From positions 62,001 through 126,000 of the forward strand of contig JANUWF010002421.1 of NCBI GenBank assembly GCA_026120185.1: a stretch of DNA of 64,000 nt. Reading direction: 5' to 3'. The stretch's first letter is position 1. Every line of letters starts with the position of its first letter. This DNA is from Voacanga thouarsii. Its lineage: Eukaryota; Streptophyta; Magnoliopsida; Gentianales; Apocynaceae. The notes under the pieces were generated by a model that was not told where the DNA came from, searched no databases, and saw only the letters and a program-made list of their open reading frames with translations. A program made the position numbers and the translations under genes. Shown piece after piece: positions 45,371 to 57,282 of the stretch.

Positions 45371-45869
45371 GTTTTCAAATGAAACCATAGACTTACACAA
45401 TATCATGATTAAAAGAAAGTATCGTTTGATTTAAACTTTCCTCTTAGTGGTAGTATTTCATTTTGGACTAACCAAATTAACGTGGCATATAGCATTACAC
45501 CATAATTTGCAAAATTAGGCTAGAAATAATGCACACATGATATTCAAATTATTGATTATTTCACAAAAACCTTTTTGTACTATTACTAACCATGTGCTCT
45601 GTCCAAGATTTATGATTATTTACAAAAGTAAACCGACCTTTTTGCTAGAAATGACACAATTTCTTATGATCATATAGGTCAAAACACTTTCCAACTTCTT
45701 ACCAAGTACTTAGAAAGTCATTATATTTCATTAAGAATATATCTCACTATATTTAACCTCTTTTTTTTACACCAGTTGGGGTAACATAGTACTAGTGTTT
45801 ACAATCACTTAACAAATTGTTGTTATCTTTTAAACCTTTTCTTCCAGTGGCAGTGCTAGAATAGAGGTA

Positions 45870-46480
45870 CGGTTCCCATTGTTAATGATTTTAGATAAAC
45901 AGTTTCAATCCCATTCCAGATATTGCCAAATTCACTAAGGTCCTTGCTAATGGTTTAGTTAATGGATCTGATACTCATATCTTAAATTTATATGTCTAGA
46001 TTTACCATTATATGCCTTATTTAAGGCTCTAGACATAGTTGTTTGGATATCACAATATAAATAGATTGGAGGCATAAGTTGCGGCCACAATTAGATATTA
46101 AGTAATAAATCCCTAAACCACTCTGTCACTTTACACACTACTACCAAAGCTATAAATTCAGCTTCTGTGGTAGAATGAGCTTTCACTATTTGCTTCTTAG
46201 AAGCCCATGAGATAGCACTACCTCCTAAAGTAAATATCCATCCTGTTGTTGAATTTTGTCACTCACACTATTAAACAAACTAGCATCCAAGTAACCTTCA
46301 AGTACAATTGGGAATTTATTATAATACAGTCCTAAAGTCTTGGTTCTTTTAAAATAACCTAGTATTCTTCCTATTACTTTCTGTTGTTTTATACCTACAC
46401 TAGTGGTATATCTAGCTAGTCTGCACATAGCATATGCAATATCTTACCTAGTACAATGCATTGCATACATTAGGCTTCCA
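45870..46480 (-). pseudogene. pol: I RNase H, degenerate
   Basis: The open frame 46225-46428 gives MCRLARYTTSVGIKQQKVIG, RILGYFKRTKTLGLYYNKFP and GYLDASLFNSVSDKIQQQDG, which is the start of RNase H (equivalent to the GYTDADFAG motif of relatives, here GYLDASLFN). DNA further left (46100-46225) still matches the SSTEAEFIAL and CDIQ boxes of the copia RNase H in broken frames. Stops and a frameshift near 46260 make it inactive. Downstream lies 3' untranslated sequence (45371-45870). Confidence 0.75.
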
Positions 46481-47460
46481 ATCACACTAGCATATTCAAG
46501 TTGAGCAATAGGACTTCCAAAATTCTTTTGAAGCTTTAAACTAGGATCAAAGGGAGTGCTCACTTATTTTATTTTAAGGTGTTGAAATTTCTTCAGTATC
46601 TTGTCAATATAGTGTGTTTGACACAAAGCAAAGCCCCCACTATGTTTTCTAACTTTGATACCCAAAATAGTATCTACTTCTCTAAGATCTTTCATTTGAA
46701 ATCATGAAGAAAGATACACTTTAGTATCTTCTACACTTATCATACTATTTTAGTATATTAATAATAATATACTCTTATGTGTATCTACAGTAAATGCACT
46801 TGTTATCATTATTATACTTAAACCAATTTGAGAGTATTACATTTTCAAATTTTTCATGCCACTGTTTAGGGGCTTGTTTCAGACCATATAATGCCCTAAC
46901 AAGTTTGCACACTTTCTTTTCATTTCTAGGCATTACAAACCCCTCAAGATGTTCTATATACACTTCTTTATTCAAATCACCATTGAAGAAAGTTGTCTTA
47001 ACATCTATTTGATGTAGAAACTAATTGTACAATAAAGCTAACGATAATAGAACTCTAATTGAGGTAATTCTTGCAACAGGTGCATAAGTATCAAAATAAT
47101 CAACCCTTTCTTTTTGTGTGAAACCTTTAGCAACAAACCTTGGTTTAAAGGTTAATAGTGTTCCAACAATGGATATTTTCTTCTAAATATCCACTTACAA
47201 CTAATTCATTTAGAACCTGGTGGTAAATCAATCAAAACCCAAGTATTATTTAATAATAATGAGTCCATTTCATCATCTACAACTTCTCTAAAAAATGCAG
47301 CATCTCTTAATTCCATTACTTCACTACATGTCATAGGATCTTCCTCTACATTCAATAAAATAGGTATCTTATTCTGTAGAGATTTCCTATCACCTTCAAC
47401 CAAGAAGACCAATAACGAAGAAGAAATAAAATTATATGGTAGATGCATTTCTTTCATTTA
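46481..47460 (-). pseudogene. pol: I reverse transcriptase, degenerate
   Basis: The frame 47206-47457 ends MELRDAAFFREVVDDEMDSL and LLNNTWVLIDLPPGSK, the N-terminal RT lead-in. 46775-46975 gives MNKEVYIEHLEGFVMPRNEK and LVRALYGLKQAPKQWHEKFE, the central RT block, in which the first residue follows the LNGDL box. The YVDD region is expected near 46740-46780 and is frameshifted there; DDLLIISV-like DNA is not readable with confidence. The order matches copia RT. The gene is dead. Confidence 0.8.
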
Positions 47461-47492
47461 TCTTTGACTTCTCCTTGTAGGTTAAATGGTCG

Positions 47493-49172
47493 TGTAATTA
47501 ACATTACACGACGAAGGAAAAAATTGAAAAAACCAATTCCCAGGATCACTTACATGCAATTACAGATCAAAGAAAGATAAGGACATTATACCTTTATTTC
47601 TTTGGTGCTATCACTGCTATTCAAAGCTTTTCCTCTCACTGATGACGTGATCCAACAATCGCTAACAAGTAGTCGTTTGATCGCAACCATTGCAACTCAA
47701 GTCTAGAGTTGCCTCCAATGATAATCCATACACAGAGTACTTAGTTTCACCGTGAATAAGATGCTAGTATATTCACAGTAGCTAGGGTTTGTGTAAATAA
47801 AGAAGAAGGAAAAACGTACAATTCTGAAAAATAATTTTCCTCTCACGTTTTTGTTGTACCAAACACAACATGCATATCTGTATACATCTATCATGTTTGG
47901 TAACCAAAATCCTTAAAGAATAAGGATTCTTTAATTGCCAATTACAATTGTAATTTTTCTAATTACAATTTAGATCGTAAATTATAACTAATTATAAATC
48001 GACCACAAGAACTTCTTCTTTTCTCAAATAACCCTGTAATGTTATCAAATAACATCTCGATTACTTTATTCTTTATTATGTGTGACCTACCAGGTTTCCT
48101 AGTTTATTGGTAGTGAAATATGAATTAATCCAAATATCTTTAATATTAATAATCTTTAATAATTAGAATTAACCTATGAATTCTAATTACAATTGATTTA
48201 TTAATTCTCTAATTAATAAATCCATATTCTACAGATCATGAGTAGCATTCAGCAATACATCATGGCCACCCAAAAGTCCAGAAAGTTAAGTAGCTGGATA
48301 TGAACCTTTCAATAGCAAACATCAGTGCAATAAACTCTTTTCACTATATATTATCTCATTCGGTTTGGAGTATGGAATTAGTGCCAACTCCTTCCAACAT
48401 ATTAATTAATTCTGCCACGAATATTTTAGTACTTGTTCCCGAAATCCATTACTCATCAAGTGTATCAATTGAAACTATTTTCAAAACACAGTCACCTTGG
48501 CTAAGGACTTCTTGAGTAGTGATTCGTACAAGTAACCTGGAGATATTCACCCTTACTATAAGGAGTGGTGAATCCTTTGTTAGTCTGCTTAACTACTTTC
48601 ATTTACTTCATATTGTGCTCAATCTCTATCCTATAGGCAATCTTGTCAGGACTCCAAAAATTGGAATCAAAGTACAACACTTAGCAAACAAAGAACCTTG
48701 GAGATCTCAAGTGGATAGTTGCACATTTGTTATGATGAGATTCTACTACTGGAACTAAATAATTAACACTATGATTATCTCTAGCTAGGTCATCCAATAT
48801 ATTTGTTCTAGCAACAAGCATCTACGTGTAAACTTTGAATATCACAATACTCACGGATGTGAGAACCACCGTCTGATCAAACGAGGAAGTATAACACTTA
48901 CTATTTTTGATGCATTAATGATATCCTATTTTATTAATACCATGACTAGGGATAATTTAAGTACGAACACTATCTAGTGTAGTAGGAATCTCACATCATG
49001 ATCTCTATCATGGTTTTCTTAACTCAATGTTGCACTTGAGACTTTATCTAACAGTTATATTCACATAAAAGTATAAATAAAATAAATTGAAAGATAAAGA
49101 ATGCATTGTATCATTAAATAAATGTGCAATATACAAAATACATGTGATTACCTCTAGGGCATAACACTAACA
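47493..49172 (-). mobile_element. G2: second G-family LTR, at the junction between I and F
   Basis: Reverse complement is homologous to G1 (26762-28488): it begins (minus) TGTTAGTGTTATGCCCTAGA and ends near TGTAATGTTAATTACA. The left flank is pol of I and the right flank is a truncated D-type LTR, so the two sides are not one sequence. No 5-bp duplication is visible. Small ORFs at 47703, 48300 and 48519 are not conserved in G1. Confidence 0.75.
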
Positions 49173-50322
49173 AACTCTTTGTGCACCACACTCAGTGGTG
49201 TTTTTCTTTTCCATTGCCATACATTATATAAAATAAAAACAACCATTCTAAAAATAGACATGGCACCACACTTTGTGCACCATGCCAGGAGAATGATCAG
49301 GATACTACATATTGTGTATTCTAATACAAAGTGGGTGTATGACCCACTAGATGAGATACTCCTCCATCTCTACACCCTAACTTACTAGATGTCCACCCTG
49401 AAATCAAACAATCCACTTGAACTGTGATACTAGTTTGGACCGGCATGATCTACCAAAACTGGCATCCTATCCGGGGAGGACTCACCCCTCAGAGGTAACC
49501 ACCTACTGAGAGACTTATCCCAACCCTTCAAAGAGTAGTCCTAGTAGTCTACCCTTATTGAGTACTCAATGTTAAGGTTGCTCCCTTTGGGAACATAAGA
49601 ATCATCTAAAGTTGGTTTATAGGAAAATTTTGGCATTTTGCTTTAAATTGCTTACTTAACTTGAAATGGTTCAATTGAACAGAAAAGGAAACTAAATTGC
49701 CTATAAATGCACTCCAAAGTACTTTTGCACGTATATGACACTATTTGACTTGCCAAAGTGACTGTAACCTGTAAACAGTTTTATGCAAGGGCTTACCTGA
49801 TCTCTTGCCTTTATTGGCACAATAGTCCTCCAAGTTGGGTTCAAGGCAATCTAGCCCTACTTGGGGTAAACATAGGGTGTAAGTCACCAATGGCTCACAA
49901 TCAAGCAACAAATGTACAAATAAATAACTCCTAACCTAACATACTTAAGCTCAACAAATCAACAACATCACCTAATTATGAAAATAATGTATTAGGAATT
50001 CTAAAATTAATTGATAAGGTATTTTAGGGTTTATTATTAATTTACAAAATAAGAATAATTTAATATAACAATATAAATAGGTGTCATAAATAATAAATAA
50101 GTATAAATAGAAGTATTAGCAAGAATATTAATAATAACAATAATAATATCAATATAAATAGATATTAATATTAATTAATCCTAATATATATTTTCATATT
50201 TAATAATGTTTAATAAAAATATTACTATTAGTTTGTTTAATAAAGTAATAATATTAAAAGTAAATATTAATTTTGGAAATACTAATGTTGATAGAAATAT
50301 TAATAAATTAAATTTAATAACA

Positions 50323-50326
<4 letters not shown>

Positions 50327-50391
<65 letters not shown>
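50327..50391. repeat. (AAT)n microsatellite in D2
   Basis: About 21 AAT units. All frames across it look like poly-Ile, poly-Leu or poly-Asn ORFs, which are artefacts. Confidence 0.95.
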
Positions 50392-50394
<3 letters not shown>

Positions 50395-52658
50395 GTAGTG
50401 AAAAGAAGCACCAATAATAATTTTTTAATGACCATAGAAATATTACTAGTATTAAAAATTTAGAAAGGGTGATAAGTATAGATATATTCATACATACATA
50501 TATTCAATAGATAGAATGCCAATTTTTACAAAATAGATTTGTTATAGTATTTATTAGAACAGGAGTGGTATTATACCAATAATAATATTAGTAAGGTATT
50601 TGATGGAAAAAATAACAATGCAAGAGCATAAACAAAGCAGTGGTGGTAAAATTTCCATCATTCATCAAAACATCTCAACATTAGTCTAGCAATATAAAGT
50701 CTCAAATCACAATCTACTAATAAACATATAATAATCCTAAATTTCAAAACATAATCCAACAATAATTCATAAGCCTTAATACCAATCTCGATCTTCATAT
50801 CTTAAAATTATTCTCTTCATACACACATGCATATTTCCATCCCAATAATATCAAATCAACACGTCAATTTCATCATCCTAATAATCTTGAGTTCGAAAAT
50901 AAGAAGGTTATAGCTAAAATACCTGTTTGATGATTGTTTGAGTTGAAGGTGCTGTCTTGTCAAATGAAGGCATTTGAGTGCTCCTCTAATGATTGAGTTT
51001 GTCCAAAGATGGCCACCAATGGTTCAGTAGAGAGAGAGAGAGAGAGAAAGAGAGAGTGAGACTATGAAGAAGAAAAAAAGATAAAGAAGAGAAGAAGAAT
51101 AAGATAGTTGAACTTATTTTACCTTTTTGGTGTTCTCCTTATCTTGAACAAAAAAAGGCTTGTTTGACCCTTAAAAAGGATTAACTTTGGTTGTTTTAGT
51201 GTTATAAAATGTACCAAGGGTAAGTACATATTGAATCATAGTTGATTTGAGGGATTTAGAGTGAGTTGGGATGATTAGGAGTGGCTAAAGGTTGAAGAAG
51301 TATAGCGTGTATTCTTGGCATTCTTGAGAACATAAGAGGAAGTTGAGAGAAGAGGGAGAGTGTTATTTGGTGGGTGATGGCCAAATGGCCTTGCTAGAAG
51401 GGAGAGGTTTCGTTATCCAAGGGAGAGAGAGACTAGAGCTAATTCAAATTTCAAAATGAAGAAAAAGTGGAGGTTATTGAGGTATATGATTTGCTAATGG
51501 TGATTTCTTCTTAAAGGTCTCTAATTCTTCAATGGTGGTTTGCTAATTTAGCTAAGTCTTGGTTGTTAAATAGAGAACTATTCTAGCCTTAGTGCTGGGC
51601 GAAAATGGCTATGCAAGAGGAGTGAATATTCTGGTTTACTAGCCTAGTTAGGTGAGTGTTTGAGGGAGCAAAAGATGGAATTTAATTTTCAAGTTTAAAA
51701 TGTTTTGAATGGAGTGAAGTTAGGAGAGGTTTGAGGTGGTTTAATGGAGTTCTAATGGCTAAGGTTGGTGAAGAAGGTATGATGTTTAGCTATGGTGTTC
51801 AAGGGGCCAAATATGATGAAGAGAATGAAGGAGAAAACTGGTTTTTACCTTTGCTACCAAGGCTGGAAAAAATTCTGGTAACTTAGCCACAAGAATTCAT
51901 AAAATCTAGTATGATTTGTTAGCAAAAGTTTGAAATATTTTGAATGGATTTGTAGCTGTAAAATAGGAGTGTTTCAAGGTCTATTAATGGTGGATTTCAG
52001 CCATCATCTTGAAGAAGAAAGAGGAGAACTTTAGGTGGCCTTATGCATGGGTTGAATGCTCAACTCCTATGGCTAAAATACTTTGTAGTTTGCTGGAAAT
52101 TTTCGGGTTTGGTGAAGCTATGTTAGCTTTGAATTACCAAGGGATTTTAGCTTTCTATACACACGAAATGGTTGTTTGCTAGCAAAGAAAGAAGAGGTAA
52201 CTTTGCTGGATTTTTTCAGAAATTTAGCAAAGACAAAGAGCTAGAAATAATTCTAGCTTTGTACCAAAATAAGAACAAACAAAATAGAGTTCTTTAGAAA
52301 AGAAACCATGGAGATTTAATCTTAGGAAACAACCAACTATTATCCCTCCTAAATTTTGGCCATCTAACCTCCAAGAGTTGGAAATTTTCTTTTAAAAATT
52401 CAAGTCCAAGGTTATCCGGGATATTTTATAAGAAAATTAAAAGAATTAAAGAAATAGGAATATTTTAAATTCAAATAGGCTAGGACATGGGTTACTAAAA
52501 TAATGGGGATCAGAATTCCTCTAGATTTTCTTTTAGGATAGGATCACATGGTTAGAATATTATCATTGTGTCTCCCCAAGACAACATTCCTAACTACATG
52601 GATTGCTAAAAATAAAATTCAAACGTTAGACAGGATAATTAAAAATAATACATAGTTG

Positions 52659-52720
52659 ATGGGATTTGAACTCAAGACTTTAGGAATTAATCACAAAGCT
52701 CTAACTACTTGACCACATTA
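52659..52720 (-). ncRNA. tRNA-like segment in D2
   Basis: The minus strand has TGGTCAAGTAGTTAGAGC (A box-like) and GAGTTCAAATCCC (B box), as in D and D3. Confidence 0.5.
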
Positions 52721-52958
52721 ATTCTTGTTCTTATTTTCCCAACCTATTTCTCTTCCTTTCTAAGTCCCAAGGCTCTTCCTAATTCATCCTCAACTAAAAT
52801 TCCCTAATTACCCTCAACACTTAACAAGCACAAACCATATAACCCGTATGTAACAATTCTAAGGCACATAAATTCAACCAATAAATATATTTTTATGCAA
52901 TATGCCATGAAATGCATCTCATCCCTTAAATTCTTGGCTAGGTTTAGATGGAGTTTTA

Positions 52959-52973
52959 CTTCCTCCACTCCTT
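52959..52973 (-). promoter_or_regulatory. F polypurine tract
   Basis: The minus strand reads AAGGAGTGGAGGAAG directly before the LTR. Confidence 0.7.
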
Positions 52974-53180
52974 AGAAGAATTTTGTTCTGAAATTTAGCA
53001 TGTACCTTTATCTCATGTCAGGGTATTTCTGCTTCACCCATTCTTCTGCTCCCACATGGCATCTTAGATGCAGTGATGCTCCCACTGCACCTTCACCGTT
53101 GGTATTTATTTATTTCAGAGAGTCTTGATACTTCGGCCTAGAATTTTAACTGATTTCTCCACATAGCTCAAGTAGGGTTA
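52974..53180 (-). pseudogene. pol: F integrase C-terminal end (chromodomain-side tail)
   Basis: Minus-strand DNA gives pieces matching the end of gypsy chromovirus polyproteins: VKILGRSIKTL, then PTVKVQWE-like and AMWEQK-like text, then NSSKEWRK just before the PPT. These belong to the VRILD..VKV.W...EATWE region that follows the FHVS.L motif. Several frameshifts are needed to read them. The upstream half of the same gene is at 58678-59412, on the other side of element E. Together they show that E lies inside the integrase tail. Confidence 0.65.
53176..53180. repeat. Left target-site duplication of element E (GGTTA)
   Basis: Matches GGTTG at 58678-58682 in four of five bases. Confidence 0.7.
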
Positions 53181-54574
53181 TGATGCGTGCTTTTTAGTGT
53201 AGAAAATATTACCAACAAATTACACAATTAATCAAACTTTAATTAAAATTCCAACCACTAAAACTATACATATAGGCAAGTATACCCATTGTACAGTATA
53301 GGAAATAGCAAGTATCGAATCCACAAAAACTTAGGCTCCTACCTTACATTACCCAAATATTTATTATTTAGCAAATAAAATAAGAAGAGACTAAAAAGGA
53401 AAATAAATGAAGATAAAAATATATATAACTCAATGATGCAAATTCATGTAACTAGACAATTATCTTGAAAACATATTATTGAATCAATTAGCATTCATTA
53501 CAATCAATTGCCGTCTTAGTATCACGAAGGAACTTAAGTAAAATTCAATTATTTCCCAAGTCATGAACTTACTTATGTAGATTCCACTTCTTTTCCAATT
53601 CATGAAATCATTATGCTTTGATTAATTTAGTAGATTTCATAATCAAACCAAAGCAACCAAAAGATGCACTAAACTCTTACCTTATAAAAATGAAATTAGC
53701 TAATGACTCTTTGTTCGAGGTGAAATCAACTAATCTTTGACCACTTTAGTCCTTTAATGTTAATTTTGTTTCCCAAGTCCATTACGATTTGAGAAATTAG
53801 AAATCAATGCAATGAACTTCTAATATCGTTTCCCAAGTCAATTAGAAGAACCCGCATCATAACCAATGATAACAAGTAATCAAATACCAAAGATAATAAT
53901 AGATTGATAAAAAATTCTAATTAACTCAAAATTATAAGCTTTAAAATAATATCCAATTATAATTAAAACATTAAGCACATCATTGTTAACGAAAAGTAAA
54001 CAAAGGATAAAAGATACAACTCATAGACAAGCCTTTCTTCTTCTCTTCAAAACCTTCTTTGAACAATGCTCCTTTGAGTGGTGATTGAGTAGCTAGATTA
54101 AATCCTTCAAAGAACACATTTCTCTTGTGTTTTTCTTGTATTTATAAGCCTTCTTGATACCAAAATTCATTGCTTGAGAAGTCTAGTCCGAGTAGAATTC
54201 AGAAAATATCAAAATCCTTTGGAAAATACCAAATCACGCACAACCATCTCTGTGCAGAGTGGACCTAGTGCCAGGTCCAGTCAGGTCACTTGGCGCAGGG
54301 TCTAATATGTTTTTAGACTTAATTTTGCTTCGTTTTTGCTGTTTGACTAGAATGGAGTCGGCGCCTGGTCCCTTGGCTAGAACTGGCGCCTAGTTTGTTA
54401 TGGAATTGTTTATTTTTCGCTCAAAATCAACTTAAATTTGCACAAATTTGTCAAAAATATTTTTTACAAGAAAAATGTCAAATGGGAAGGAATATACCTA
54501 ATTATTACAACAATTGTATTACAAAATAATCTCAAATAATTAGAAAAATAATGATAATTTTTTCCCCTATTACA
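53181..54574 (-). repeat. E 3' LTR (left copy)
   Basis: About 1,394 bases, matching 57283-58677. It contains TTTTCTTGTATTTATAAGCC near 54130, a candidate TATA region on the plus strand, but orientation makes this doubtful. Confidence 0.9.
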
Positions 54575-54587
54575 TACCCCCACATTT
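54575..54587 (-). promoter_or_regulatory. E polypurine tract
   Basis: The minus strand reads AAATGTGGGGGTA directly before the LTR. Confidence 0.75.
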
Positions 54588-56580
54588 GAATATTTGTTTG
54601 TTCTCACCCAAATAAGAACTAGACACTAAGCATATGGCTTAAGACAAAACAATTTAGCAAAATTTTCCTTATCAAATCCATTCACAATGAAGACATAACC
54701 TTCTTCCAACCATAAACATAAACTTGTCATTCATTAAACCCGTTCAAAACATTGTAAATTCATGTATTAAATCAAATAATCCCAAGGCTATCAATATTAA
54801 GTTAAACAAGCTTATATTTAGTACAAGAAAATCATCCTACTCCTTAAGCAAAAACATAGATAATATAAATCATACAAGTTAAGCCATCTAACCAATTCTA
54901 GCATTATAAACTCAAATTTACTCAATTCAAGTAATGAGATAAGGACAACACTCCATTCTCTTTTTTCCTCTCAAAATTTTTTTCAACAACTTAGGGAATT
55001 GATAGCTTCAAGTGCATAGATTTCTCTTTATACATCGTATTGGCCCCCTTTTAGTCATCATTTTTTTGTAGCAATTTTTCCCCTCTTTTCTCTTTCTTGC
55101 CTTTTTTTCTTTCCTTACCTTCTTGCCTTCGAGATAGCCTCAAGAGAGTGTGATGCTTCTTTATTTCTTCTCTTCCATTCACCGTATTGGCCCCATTTTT
55201 AGCAAAAGTTCTCTCTCTCTCTCTCTCTTTTTTCCTCAAAAGATGAAAGCAATATTTTTTCAACGCCATTTTTTTTTTCAACTCACATTTTTTTCTTTTT
55301 CGCTCAAAATTTTTTTTTTCCCTCATATTCCTTATTCACAACTCCAAGTCATGCAAACTTTAAATCTATAATACAAGAATTAGTCAACATCTCTTCTCAT
55401 ATTTCATCATATTATCCACATTTAAACTTAAAAGAATAAAATATAACTCAAATACCAAATATAACCAAGGTTAACTTAAATTCTCAAGATTTAGCAAAAT
55501 TCAACTTAATATACAAGTTTACCTTTAAATAACAATCTAACCTTAAGGAATGACAAATCCATATCCAAAATTAGTAAGAAAATCATTACTCCATTATAGA
55601 CAAATAAGCTCAATTTAACTCCAAAATCTCAAAACTTCCAAAATTTCAAAATTTTTATTTTTGTAACAAAATTGTTTGGTACCAAGAAAACACCAAGATC
55701 ATTGATAAAAACTTAGAAAAAGAATATTACTATACACTTAAATTGGGCAGTGTCCTCATTAGCCAAAAATTAACACATGAAAGCATCTCCAAGAGGAGCA
55801 AAAATGATAAATGAGGTAGACAGTTAAGCAATACTCCCCAAGTGTAATAAGTTTCAATAGATATTAAAACTGAAAATAGAGAAGAGAGATTGTCCAAAAG
55901 GACTTTATTTTGACCTACAAAGGAAAACACAAATAAAAGCACAAGAAAAATAATAAGTTAAAGACACACCCAAATAAAAGAAAATAAACTACAAATCCTC
56001 ATAAAACAAATAAAGACACGACTCGCTCCTCCACACTTAAGATGGAAAATATTTTCCGTATTTGGGGGCAATAACACCTAACAGTAAAAATGAAACTTAG
56101 ATAAAACAAAAGAATGATCAAAAGACCTAAAGAAATCCAAATTCAAAACAAACCTAAAACATATAAAAAATACTCTTTTCACTCATCATGCTTCCTCATC
56201 AAACTTTTGTAAAGGAAATTAATGCCGAATGAAAAAGGTAGGCATGATGAAAGTAGAAATAACAAAGGATTTTGAAAAATGGAGGGTTCATGGAAAATAT
56301 TAGTTGCAGTGAATGTAAATGCATAACCCCCTTCCATAACACTCTTTTAGACATGCAAATTAAGTTTCCAACACAAAGATGTAAATTATGTCTAAAAAGT
56401 GTGTAAACATGAGAATCGCCACTTAGCCCTTCAAAAGATTTGTCACAATTGAAATTTCCCTTAAAACTTAGCATTTGAGTTTTCAAAGATGTAATTAAGA
56501 AATCCTTACTTTTTAATATATGGTCTACAAAAACTAAGTTACCTCCTTGAAATTAGGCTGAAGGGTAGAGATTAATATCA
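54588..56580 (-). other. E interior without coding signal
   Basis: About 2 kb of AT-rich sequence, with a CT run at about 55210-55227 and T-rich tracts near 55260-55320. No conserved retroviral motif in any frame. Confidence 0.65.
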
Positions 56581-56624
56581 TCTTGCAAGGACTTCTTATA
56601 ATGTAGCATTGAAAGATCCAACTC

Positions 56625-57020
56625 CTAGAGGCATGGTAAATTCCATACATCATCGTTTGGTCTATTATTCTCCAAGAATTGAAAGGAATCTAAGAAATTA
56701 TGTGACAAAAAGAGATTAGAATTATTAGTACAGAGAAGAGAATCAAATACCTCTATTTCCACATTAGGCAATTGTTCTTCATATCCTATCTTATTTCCTT
56801 GGAGATTCTCTTGTTCAAGCATATGGGCCTTTATGGCATTGTCAACCAATTTGGCTAGTTGTGTTCTTTGGTTACTCATTCGTTGGGATGCTTCTTCATG
56901 CCACCTAATGGACGTGTTTATGTTGGCAACAATGGATTTGATTGAAGCTTCAAGTGATGTCTCACTAAAAATGTTAATCTGAGCTTGCAACCTTACTAAC
57001 GTATCATTATTATAGCTCAT
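56625..57020 (-). CDS. E internal ORF, 131 aa, possible gag relic
   Basis: The only open frame of interest in E, starting about 240 bases downstream of the PBS, the usual place of gag. The N-terminal two thirds are amphipathic and coil-like: LVRLQAQINIFSETSLEASI, EEASQRMSNQRTQLAKLVDN, then an acidic C-terminus with NVEIEVFDSLLCTNNSNLFL. No zinc knuckle and no match to a capsid motif I know. Some Tat-type gag proteins have a similar glutamine-rich helix, which is a weak link. It may be a real small protein of a gag-only element or a chance ORF. Confidence 0.4.
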   Translation of the reverse strand: MSYNNDTLVRLQAQINIFSETSLEASIKSIVANINTSIRWHEEASQRMSNQRTQLAKLVDNAIKAHMLEQENLQGNKIGYEEQLPNVEIEVFDSLLCTNNSNLFLSHNFLDSFQFLENNRPNDDVWNLPCL

Positions 57021-57258
57021 TTGAAATTATGCCCATGAATAATTATTCATGAATATGTTTTGAATCTCGCACTTAAAGAAAAATAAAAATCAAATCGAAA
57101 ATAAAAAATAAAAACAAACAAAAATCACAGAAAAATAGAGAAAATAAAAATATATAAATTAGAAATATTCACAAACTATCCAAACACTAAAGTTAGTAGT
57201 ATATACAAATACAACAAAAGCTAAATCAATAAGATTCGAGTGTTTTCGATAGTGCCTA

Positions 57259-57276
57259 TCCCCGGCAATGGCGCCA
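57259..57276 (-). promoter_or_regulatory. E primer-binding site for tRNA-Asp
   Basis: The plus strand reads TCCCCGGCAATGGCGCCA, identical to the 3' end of plant tRNA-Asp except for one base (AATGG against AACGG), so the minus strand is complementary to it. It lies six bases inside the LTR. Confidence 0.88.
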
Positions 57277-57282
57277 AAAACT

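Larger units (their letters stand above)
44809..47492 (-). mobile_element. I: half of a Ty1/copia element (Tork/TAR-like)
   Basis: A 3' LTR (44809-45358), PPT and the RNase H and RT part of pol on the minus strand. Pol stops in front of RT at 47492, where G2 begins. Integrase, protease, gag and the 5' LTR are missing. The stretch VDDEMDSLLLNNTWVLIDLP and the following PGSK point to the Tork/TAR group. Confidence 0.75.
49173..52958 (-). repeat. D2: 3' LTR of F, truncated at its far end
   Basis: Homologous, on the opposite strand, to D 38125 to about 42110. It starts (minus) TAAAACTCCATCTAAACC, equivalent to TGAAACCCCACCTAAAGC of D3, with the TG damaged to TA. It keeps the tRNA-like segment (52659-52720), the GA repeat (51030-51048) and the AT-rich part. 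The last ~420 bases of the LTR are missing, cut off at G2. Confidence 0.75.

Noticed and set aside
48300..48758. Two consecutive plus-strand ORFs and the similar minus ORF at 27198-27635
   Set aside because: They lie in G2 and G1 LTRs. The texts are related because both are the same LTR, but frames differ and there is no known domain; I treat them as LTR sequence.
50181..50491. Three overlapping ORFs of poly-Ile, poly-Leu or mixed residues
   Set aside because: They are translations of an (AAT)n microsatellite on both strands.
55051..55371. Lys/Glu-rich and Phe-rich ORFs
   Set aside because: They come from T-rich and CT-rich low-complexity sequence inside E.
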